From Melieria omissa (Eukaryota; Arthropoda; Insecta; Diptera; Ulidiidae): a stretch of 64,000 nucleotides of DNA. The DNA lies in NCBI GenBank assembly GCA_963971225.1, contig OZ020269.1, positions 95,855,540 through 95,919,539 of the forward strand. The letters run 5' to 3'. The notes beneath the pieces are model-generated. The model ran no database searches and was not told where the DNA came from. It saw only the letters and a program-made list of their open reading frames with translations. Position numbers and translations under genes: made by a program. Positions within the stretch are counted from its first letter, which is position 1; each line of letters starts with the position of its first letter. This document shows positions 56,640-64,000 of this stretch, one piece after another.

Positions 56640-57010
56640 ACTCATCCCCATCTGATTTTTTTGCACCAAAAATGCATCTAATCATCAACTATTCTTTGTA
56701 TTCTTATTAATTTTTCTTTCGGCGGCTGTCCTCTTAGCAGGAAATGGCAAACCTCTGAGAGTAAAATTGCCTATGAAAAAGCTCCTAACTCGCCATTCGG
56801 AATCGGCATAAAACTGTAGGTCCCTTCCAACCTTTTAAAAACACAAACAGTCAAAAAGAAGAAGACTCCTTGTATTCGCCTTATTTGGAACCGCGCAACT
56901 TTTCACTTTTTAGAAAAATGCATTTGCCATTGAAGGAAAGCATTTTGAGAACATAGAAGCCATCTAAAAGGCTACCGGCATCTTGAAGGACATTCCAGCC
57001 GACAAAGGAG
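56640..57010 (+). mobile_element. mariner/Tc1-type transposase scrap interrupted by a SINE
   Basis: After the SINE, 56870-57005 reads YLEPRNFSLF-stop, then AFAIEGKHFENIEAI-stop and KATGILKDIPADK. This recalls the segment after the last catalytic Asp of mariner-type transposases (F-L-F-P-K-L...G-x-x-F-x-x-x-E-x-I). Before the SINE, NSSPSDFFAPKMHL may be related. Frames are broken. Confidence 0.45.
56716..56868 (+). mobile_element. SINE family A, copy 3, 5'-truncated
   Basis: CTGTCCTCTTAGCAGGAAAT, GGCAAACCTCTGAGAGTAAA, GGAATCGGCATAAAACTGTA and a terminal AGTCAAAAAGAAGAAGA match family A. A likely target duplication is CTTTGTATTC before and CCTTGTATTC after the copy (9 of 10). The tRNA head is missing. 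Confidence 0.8.
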
Positions 57011-57014
57011 GGGG

Positions 57015-58488
57015 GAGCTGGGAATCGGGTTTGCACGAAAAAACGTGTTTTTATATTTTTTTAATTGTTTAAGGATTTACAGTGATTAAACTTATTTTGA
57101 CGCCCAAATCATCATTCTCCTATATGGACATTTGTGTCAGGAGGCAGCGCCTCTAAATCTTGTTTTTACTTTACTTTTACAATTTAAATACTTTTAAGCA
57201 AAACACCATGAATAGTTTTGTCATTGTTATCACATTAGCACTTACAGAAAGTCAAATGAGTCCCTAGAGATTCTTCATAGAGTCTTCGGTGACGTTTCGT
57301 ACTTTTTATAGCCAAAATAAATAGAAAGCTTAGTTATTGTTAAAAGAATATCTCTTCAAAATTTGAAATGAATTCTGGAATGGCCCGGGTTATCTGAGAC
57401 AATTGAATTTTTTTTGGTGTTTTTCTTAGTGTAAAATACTTTCCGAAAAAATTTTAAATTGTATGCTAATTTAGACTCAAAGTTGGGTTAGATTAAGCTG
57501 GTTGAACAATTTGGCCACACATGGGCCCTTTTTAGTTCCTAGAAGTTTCGGTTTGAGTTTCTTAGACGTTAAGAGCTGATAAAATAATGATCGCTTAGGA
57601 TGCCATGAACCAAGAACTACGACATTAATTCATCATTCGGTTTTAACAATCGGTTTTAACGACTTTAACCATCATCAAAAAACTATCTCTAACCACAAAA
57701 GTGCCGTTTGATTCACATTCACTTCCGCACACCCAATGCTCACTCACACTCATTTGTTTTAATTTACCCCAACAACAACAACAAAAAATGTGTGTATTAT
57801 TCCATACACGTTGCAGCCGCATTTGATGCTATTAAGGCCAGACTCCTGCTGGCGATTTCTGCCATTTCATTTACCACAATGGCACATCTCATCTCATTGC
57901 ACTCTATTGCCACACAGTGCCAAAAGTAGACAGACACTTGGCATATTTTCCACACGCACAAGTCGTGTCATGCAATTAGCGCGATGCTGCTTTGTTTCAA
58001 TTACGAAAATTAAATGATCTTATGTGATTCAATTTATTTCTAAGCTGCCTGAGTTTCACTTCTTGCCCGGCTGCACACTTACATACAAACATTTACATAA
58101 GCATCAAATATGAACATAACGAAATGCACAGCAGCTCATATCAGATATCGTCGCTCTTGTCCCTTCAGCTGAGGCTGCTGATGTCAGCCCAATAGTCCGC
58201 GCCATACAGCCACGTGCTTACGAGCACGTAAGCACCGCTTCAAGGTTTGCCACCTTCCCAAATAACTGCTTATTGCATCTCTTTCTGGCACACCTCTTCT
58301 CTGTCTCTATCTCGCTCTGAATTAGTTTCTCAAGTATGGCATTCTGCCACTCATTGTGCGTCGGTTTCGTTGAGCTGTGTAATTAACAATTGTGTTGCAA
58401 AAATAAAGCAAATAATCCAACAGTTATGCGCTGGTTGCTTCTATTCTGGTAAATTAATCAACTCTTGTGTGTCTCTTTTTAATTACAG
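57015..58488. other. End of the 44-kb pgant intron
   Basis: No element recognised. The acceptor for the next exon is CTTTTTAATTACAG at 58475-58488, with a good polypyrimidine tract upstream. Confidence 0.5.
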
Positions 58489-58707
58489 AACACCGCCGAG
58501 CCCGTCTACTCGCCCACAATGGCCGGTGGCCTCTTCTCTATTGAGCGTACATTTTTCGAAGAACTGGGCACTTACGATTCGGGCTTCGATATTTGGGGTG
58601 GCGAGAATTTGGAGCTGTCCTTTAAGACGTGGATGTGCGGTGGCACACTGGAGATTGTTCCATGCTCACATGTGGGACATATTTTCCGGAAACGTTCACC
58701 CTACAAG
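58489..58707 (+). CDS. pgant9-like: pgant visible exon 5 (Gal/GalNAc-T motif)
   Basis: The exon starts and ends between codons (73 codons exactly). It encodes [60 protein letters not shown], then [22 protein letters not shown] is the Gal/GalNAc-transferase motif; its acidic residues help in catalysis and sugar binding. The His of H-V-G-H-x-F-R completes the metal site begun by D-S-H in exon 3. The donor is CTACAAG|GTAAGT. The phase matches exon 4, so the 44-kb intron separates two consecutive parts of the catalytic domain. The next intron, 4.7 kb, is filled with LINE debris. Confidence 0.96.
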
Positions 58708-58779
58708 GTAAGTGCAACAATGATATCCATTGTAAGTTAGAAATGTTTGATGTGGAGAATAGAAACTGTGACGAAACGC

Positions 58780-59690
58780 CAGAGAGTAGTTACAATCCTT
58801 ACCAATAGATCTGGTACAAAGCCGGGATCTCTTTTTCGAAGCTCTTCGAGACGAAAAATCATTCAGGTTTTCAGATCTTTATAGAGTCTTTAAGGAAGAG
58901 ATCTATGCCATATGGAAGGTAGCTGAACTTACTAATACTACGAAGTGGTTTATAGCCCTGTTGCATCAAGATTTACGAGGATTATTTTAACGACTTAATT
59001 ACTTGTTTTCCTTGTTTACTTTTCTCGGGAGCAAAGGGCATCCACAAGACTCTTCCATCTCACATGATTCTAGGCTGTTGTTTTGGTGCCGTCTCATGTG
59101 GTGTTGACAGCGTAGAATTGACCTTCGCAAAGTGTTCTTTGGCCAACTGCGACATCTACTCTCTTGAGGTTTTCGGTCTAGCGCCATGCTCGTGATGCTA
59201 TTGGGTGGTTTTCTCAGTGTGTGACCTATCCATCGCCATTTTCTGTGCTTTATTTGCCAGTGGATGGGTTCCTCCCCAGTAAGCCTCCACAGCACATCGT
59301 TGCTAATTGTGTTGGGCCAGAATATTCACCTTCCAATTGATCACACCAAGAGATGAAAACCGTCCTCAATTTGGTCGGAGACCCAGTTTTCCTCTTCTTC
59401 GTCGACCTCCAACTACCGCATCGAATACCTTCTTCGTCGGAGCTTCAAAGTCCCCTCTGTCGTTTCCTTATGTCGTTTTGGATACAATCCTTACCGATGG
59501 ATCTGGCACGGTGGCCGAACTCTTTTCCGACGCGCTTCAGGGTGAAAAATTATTTCGGTGGTCGGACCTTTGAAGTATCTTCTAAGCAGAGATCTATACC
59601 ATATAGAGCTAGTTCAGCTACTACAACTAAATCTACGAAGTGGTTTATAACCCTCTTGCATCAAGATTTTCAAGGATGATCTTATTTACT
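58780..59690 (-). mobile_element. RTE-type LINE debris, with C-terminal coding piece at 58999-59295
   Basis: The minus strand from 59295 reads LWRLTGEEPIHWQIKHRKWR, WIGHTLRKPPNSITSMALDR, KPQESRCRSWPKNTLRRSIL. This is the standard end of RTE-clade polyproteins (E-P-I-x-x-x-I-x-x-R-x-W-x-W-x-G-H-x-L-R-K). The stretch 59475-59690 resembles 58790-58990 (ATCCTTACCGATGGATCTGG, AGATCTATACCATATAGAGC, CTACGAAGTGGTTTATAACC), so part of the element is duplicated in tandem. The element is inactive. Confidence 0.75.
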
Positions 59691-59950
59691 TACTTAACTG
59701 GCCATAACAACCCGTTACCCAGTTACGACCTGCCGCAAAAGTTCTTTCTAGGCGACTCTGCTGTACGTGCACCTACTCCAGTTGGTCACACCAAGAGATG
59801 ATAGGGTCTCCTCAACTTCGTCGAAGTCACAGCCTCCCTTTTCACCATAGACCTTCTGCTACCGCATCGGAAATCTTCTCCATCGGAGCTTCATCGTCCA
59901 TACGGTAGACAAGCCAAGCCAGCGTACCCATTGGATGTTGATTTTGATTG
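59690..59950 (-). mobile_element. Second RTE-like fragment
   Basis: It starts with ACTTACTTAACTGGCCATAACAACC, nearly the same as at 5210. The minus strand reads MDDEAPMEKISDAVAEGLW, followed by basic Arg-Leu words and ISWCDQLE. Similar words occur in 59330-59430. I place it with the RTE debris but with less certainty. Confidence 0.45.
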
Positions 59951-60127
59951 ATTTGTTTGTGCTACGTCCATGGTGTTAAACAGCTCATACAGCTCGTTGT
60001 TGTTTCGTATACGATAGAACAGGGCCGAAGATTTACTGCAGTCGACTTTTTCAAGGATGACCAGGATATCAAAAAAACCCTTCAATTAGTGGTTGTGAAA
60101 TCGGAGATTGTACGTAAGGTTATGTTA

Positions 60128-60690
60128 AAGAAAGGGAGTGTGCGGCATGTACTTCCACCTGAAGACCCTAATGGGTTCATTGTAAATACTTTCATTCTTC
60201 AAAATACCGGTATCCTTCCCTATCTGTTGGGATCTCTGTAGATTCAGACGGAATCTTTTGAGAACCATTTGGTCTTGGCAAGGAAATTGTGCAGATGGGT
60301 AATGCGTGCATCAGCTATTTCCGTAAGCTTATCCAGAAATCTGTCTCCAAGGGTCCGAAGCCGTTGGGGAAGGGGAGTGTGAGGCATGCACTTCCACTTG
60401 GAGATCTCATTGGGTTCATTATAAATCCTTTAATTCCTACTGGTGTTCTTCCTTATCTGTTGGGATCCCAGTAGATCCAGATGGAATCTTTTGAGAACCA
60501 TTTGATTTTGGCGAGGAAATTATGTAGATCGGTAATCCGTGCATCAGGTATTTCCGTAAGCCCATCCAGGAACCTAGCTCCAAGAGTCCGAAGCCGTCGT
60601 TCCTGCAGTGATGAGATTCTCGTTTGCTTCCACTGCATCCTCGTCTCCACAGCTTCTGCATAAATCGTCAGTCGCCATTTGCATAGCATT
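60128..60690 (-). mobile_element. Tandem LINE 3' fragments, unit about 240 bp
   Basis: Unit 1 (60128-60365) and unit 2 (60366-60690) share GTGTGCGGCATGTACTTCCA, TATCCTTCCCTATCTGTTGG, GAATCTTTTGAGAACCATTT and GGTCTTGGCAAGGAAATTGT. On the minus strand they read ADARITDLHNFLAKIKWFSK, close to ADAQITDLQNFLSKTKW in the LINE at 62297-63360. A third unit is at 62145-62300. The low-coordinate end of unit 1 carries AACATAACCTTAC, an AACC-type tail. Confidence 0.65.
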
Positions 60691-60699
60691 ACATCGGGG

Positions 60700-62140
60700 A
60701 TTGTAAGAGCTTGTGCCCTTCTACGAGTTATAAAGCATCACGACGTCTGGCTTGCTGGGTTCCTACACACTGCAGTATTGAAGACAATGCAACCGTTGAC
60801 AAGGTAACAAAAACGAGGCGTTGAGATGGCTAACAGTAAAACAAACGACTCCGATCTCTGCCCTGTTTTTAGACAAGAGTAGAGCTCACAGGGGCATTGA
60901 ATCTTTTTGGAGCATTGAATCTTTCTGGTAGGTCGACTGTGGTGCACCCATCCTGGCAGTGTTTCAATTGATTAACGTAACCAAGCGCAGTGAATAAGGA
61001 GAAAACGTCTTCATAATTATTCCTACATAGACTTCTCATAGTAGAAGCTCCTGCAAAGTCGTTTAAAGCACGATTTCTGTACGAAAAAATGTCATGAAAC
61101 TTGCACATTTCGTAAACTTTAGCTGTCCCACCGATAATGGGCTCCTAAATTATTTATTACTTTAGGCGACAGCTAAATATCATCACGTTAAATTTTTAAA
61201 TCCATATCAAGCGGCAGCCATTAGGAGCGTTTGTAAACCTATTAGTCACTCATGTGACCAGACGGCCTGTTTTCACTTGTCGCCCTTAGACAAAATAACA
61301 ACAACATACAACACAATTTCGACAAGTAACATATTGCACTGACACAAATAAACACACACACATACACTAACCGAATAACGTTGACAATACAATAAATAAA
61401 CAAACAAACATTCGTTGGAATTACTTGTCTGTAAAGTGTTAACGTTCCATTTGTCTCAAACGACCATTTCTCATTCCCTCTACGCTCTATCCTCCGAATG
61501 ATACGGACGCCTTTGCAGCTGTCTATGTGCGTGTTTGTATGTATGTATATGTGAGTGTGCGTATTGGGAATGTATGTTTGTGTGTAGCACAGGACCACAA
61601 TCCAAACAACCAACACCAGCGCCACCACAATGCGTCTACCACCTCCAACCCATCGACCGACCGTCCAACCGACCGAATGGAGTTGTGCACGTGCGACACG
61701 AAACTAAAACTTGCCGCACTGGGGGTTACTCATATATCAATGCTGTCCTGTCCCCACCCCCTTGAACTCTGGCCGCACGTCTGAACGGCACATCTGACAC
61801 CGCACAATCGTCCTGGCAGCAAAACGGTGCACTCATGTTTCGGCAATTATCGCTGCTGCGGTTTGTGCCACGGTTCCGCTCTGCGTCGGCAACGGCAACA
61901 CGCCACTCGAAACGACACAGGGAGGCACTACAGCAAAATGAGCTAACCGGGTCAACATACCAGCGGCAAAAAACCTGAAAACAAGTAGACCGGGAGCAGG
62001 TCATTAGTGACTCTTGTGCTACGCTCGCTCGTGGACATGGAGTATCATTTGTATTTTTGCGACCGACCAGTCAAACACACACTACCACGCAACCAGGAAG
62101 TTATTTGTCAGAAAGAAAACATAGGTTAGATTAGGTTAAA
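60700..62140. other. Intron sequence, partly GC-rich
   Basis: No gene. 61300-61700 has CACACACACATACAC and TGTATGTATGTATATGTG simple repeats. 61560-62000 is GC-richer, and frames of 70-90 codons on both strands lack domains. Confidence 0.45.
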
Positions 62141-62144
62141 GAAG

Positions 62145-62300
62145 GGAAGAGTGCGGCATGCACTTCCAACCGGAGAGCCCATTGGGAATGGACCCTTGAA
62201 TCCCTTCAATCTTCAAAATACCGGTATCCTTCCCTATCTGTTGGGATCCCTGTAGATTCAAATGCGGTCTTTTGGGAAGCATTTGGTCTTGGTTGGTTGG
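62145..62300 (-). mobile_element. LINE 3' fragment, third unit
   Basis: GAAGAGTGCGGCATGCACTT, TACCGGTATCCTTCCCTATC, TGTTGGGATCCCTGTAGATT and TTTGGGAAGCATTTGGTCTT match the units at 60128-60690. The tail side reads TAGGTTAGATTAGGTTAAAG on the plus strand. Confidence 0.65.
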
Positions 62301-63360
62301 TTGGTTTAAGTGGCGATGTTACATCCAACATGAAAATCCAATTAGCACGTTAGCGCCGTTTCGTTACCACTATTCCTGGTAGGTACTTTACGGTATACTG
62401 ATGTTTTGTCTTCCGGACCCTTTACAGTGTATATCCTATATCCAATCTGTGAGGTTGATGAAAGAGAGTAGCGAGTGTATGGTGCACTTCGCTATCTCTT
62501 CGAGACTCTGGAACGTTGGTTTTCCCATCATTTTCCATCTCCTTCTTGCCAAGGCCGGACAGGCGCAGAGATAATGATGGAAGGTTTCCTTCTCGTTAGG
62601 GTTTTCACAGCTATGACAGCTGGTATTGAAGGGAATCCCCATTTTAGCCGCGTGCTCTCCAATGGGCCAATGACCTGTGATGACTGCCGTTAGTCTCGCT
62701 ACGTCCCGGCGGCCCTTGTTTAAGAGCTCCAGGATTCCAGGAGCTTACAGGATTCCATCCCCTGCCATCTAGTGTTAGCTTTGGCGAAGAAGTCCTTGGA
62801 GACCTCGCTCTTGATAGAGTCAAATGGGGCGAGAACCGTCAGCGCCTCACTCTCATCAAGAGCGGAGCCTCTTCGAGCCAGTTCATCGACTCGTTCGTTC
62901 CCGTCAATGTTATTGTGCCCCGGCACCCAAATCAGGGTAACTTTGAACCGATGAGCTAGCTCTTTGAGGATCTTCCTGCATTCCCGCACTAGTTTTGACG
63001 ATAAGATCGACGAGTCCAGTGCCTCAATCGTGGATAGGCTGTCGAAAAGTACAGTGATGTGGCTTTTGTAGGATGTATCAGCCAGTGCCATCCTGCATGC
63101 TTCCGTAATAGCAAGCACTTCCGCCTGGAAAACGCTTGCTATGTTTGGGAGCCGGAAAGACACACTTAGCTTTAGATGTTCGGAGAAGACTCCGCATTCC
63201 ATCTTGGAGCCGTCAGTGTAGATTGTGCTCCATTTGGTCTTAGAGAGGAAATTTTGTAGATCGGTAATCTGTGCATCAGCTATCAGGTTGTCTGAAGAAT
63301 TTTTTACAGTAAAGCGTATAATTTTTAGTTTAGTTCTGCTCAGTGGTGGACATTGCTTTT
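62297..63360 (-). mobile_element. I/Jockey-type LINE, RNase H to 3' end, minus strand
   Basis: A 229-codon minus frame carries a complete-looking RNase H domain: first Asp in IYTDGSKM (near 63213), Glu in FQAEVLAITEA, Asp in VLFDSLSTIEAL, VIWV-type LIWVPGHNNIDGNERVDELA with the last Asp. After a frame break, 62642-62436 gives SCHSCENPNEKETFHHYLCA, CPALARRRWKMM and the end LLSFINLTDWI, with the C-x-x-C...H...C knuckle. The 3' UTR runs to the GGTTGGTTGGTTGGT (ACCA) tail at 62293-62307. The domain is intact in sequence but the reverse transcriptase is missing. The upstream edge lies about 30 bp from the next pgant exon. Confidence 0.85.
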
Positions 63361-63392
63361 CTGATATAGTTTTCCTTTTTTTTATTTTACAG

Positions 63393-63535
63393 TGGCGCAG
63401 CGGAGTCAACGTGCTGAAGAAGAACTCTGTGCGTCTGGCCGAAGTCTGGCTGGACGAGTTCGCGCAATATTACTACCAACGTATCGGCAATGATACGGGC
63501 GATTTTGGTGATGTGTCCTCACGAAAGGCAATAAG
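63393..63535 (+). CDS. pgant9-like: pgant visible exon 6 (end of catalytic domain)
   Basis: The acceptor is TCCTTTTTTTTATTTTACAG. The exon begins between codons with WRSGVNVLKKNSVRLAEVWL, DEFAQYYYQRIGNDTGDFGD, then VSSRKAI and AG of an Arg codon, before the donor GTATAG. The N-x-x-R-x-A-E-V-W-x-D-E block is the family's last strongly conserved catalytic-domain segment. The donor G-TATAG is weaker than the consensus. The remaining catalytic tail, the linker and the ricin B-type lectin domain must lie beyond the window's right edge. Confidence 0.94.
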
Positions 63536-63662
63536 GTATAGTAAATGGATTTATGTCGTAACTCGATTGGTTCCTATATTGTAACTTGGTTCCTATATCG
63601 TTTAAGCGTTTAACATCAATCTTGGGAAAAGCATTTCAAATGGGAAATAGTTAGACAAGTAT

Positions 63663-63979
63663 TCTTCTTCTTCTTGACTGGCACGACAGCCCGATTACGA
63701 GACTAGCTACCCGCGACCATCCATGTTGTGCGTGTGAATTTGTTCAAGGTTTGGAAGGGACCTACAGTTTTATGCCGATTCCGAACGGCGAGTTGGGAGC
63801 TTTTTCATAGGCAATTTTTCTCTCAGAGGTTTGCCATTTCCTGCTGAGAGGACAGCCGCCGAAAAAAAATTTTTTGTTTTTCGTTTTTTTCGGTATTAAT
63901 GCAACGGAGTATTGAACTCGCGGAGTCTTGACTCGCGGCCCAACGCACTAGCCAGCTGAGCTACGGCAGCTGCTGCTAA
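63663..63979 (-). mobile_element. tRNA-derived SINE, family A, copy 4, with target duplication
   Basis: Minus-strand copy with all parts. The head near 63975-63900 is GCCGTAGCTCAGCTGGCTAG, TGCGTTGGGCCGCGAGTCAA and CGCGAGTTCAATACTCC. The body matches copy 1 almost word for word. The GAA tail shows as TTCTTCTTCTTCTTGACTGG at 63663-63681. The flanks TTAGACAAGTAT (63651-63662) and TTAAACAAGTAT (63980-63991) are an 11 of 12 target duplication. It lies in the intron after visible pgant exon 6. Confidence 0.88.
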
Positions 63980-64000
63980 TTAAACAAGTATATTTCACAA

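Overview
The window looks like one stretch of a higher-fly (brachyceran) nuclear genome, possibly a tephritid or related acalyptrate. It is AT-rich, genes are split by GT-AG introns, and it is full of retroposons and cut-and-paste elements of insect type. Only two host genes can be supported. The species call is an inference from protein similarity and repeat content.

Gene 1, plus strand: six coding exons (8643-8835, 8911-9080, 9190-9354, 13979-14172, 58489-58707, 63393-63535) of a polypeptide N-acetylgalactosaminyltransferase (pgant / GALNT family, GT27), closest in my memory to Drosophila pgant9. They join in phase and cover the end of the stem and nearly all the catalytic domain. The membrane anchor lies upstream of the window or was not recognised, and the ricin-type lectin domain lies downstream. 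The fourth intron is 44.3 kb.

Gene 2, minus strand, nested in that intron: a complete imaginal disc growth factor of Idgf6 (DS47) type, a chitinase-like secreted protein whose exons sum to 452 codons. Its last exon is split by a 1,990-bp transposon with 16-bp inverted ends and an exact 8-bp target duplication. The transposon carries a decayed reading frame that resembles an uncharacterised arthropod protein family. Excising it with one target copy restores the Idgf frame exactly.

The rest is intron filled with repeats. At 4.5-8.4 kb there is a graveyard of non-LTR retrotransposon (LINE) fragments. At 9.7-13.3 kb there are TTAA-flanked miniature elements, a diverged tandem array and SINEs. 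At 15.1-22 kb there is a mariner remnant, a 108-bp satellite and a GTTA-rich block. At 26.6-28.8 kb, inside the first Idgf intron, there are two SINEs and a 52-bp hairpin satellite. At 31.4-36.9 kb there are a 45-bp array and an A-rich block. At 38.3-43.9 kb there are hAT-like and piggyBac-like non-autonomous elements, one nested in another, and an array of units bearing a tRNA T-arm. At 46.7-57 kb there are AT-rich repeats, LINE, mariner and SINE pieces and two related TTAA elements. At 58.8-63.4 kb a second LINE graveyard ends against the last pgant exon.

The two genes probably have no shared function: one glycosylates secretory proteins in the Golgi, the other is a secreted growth factor.
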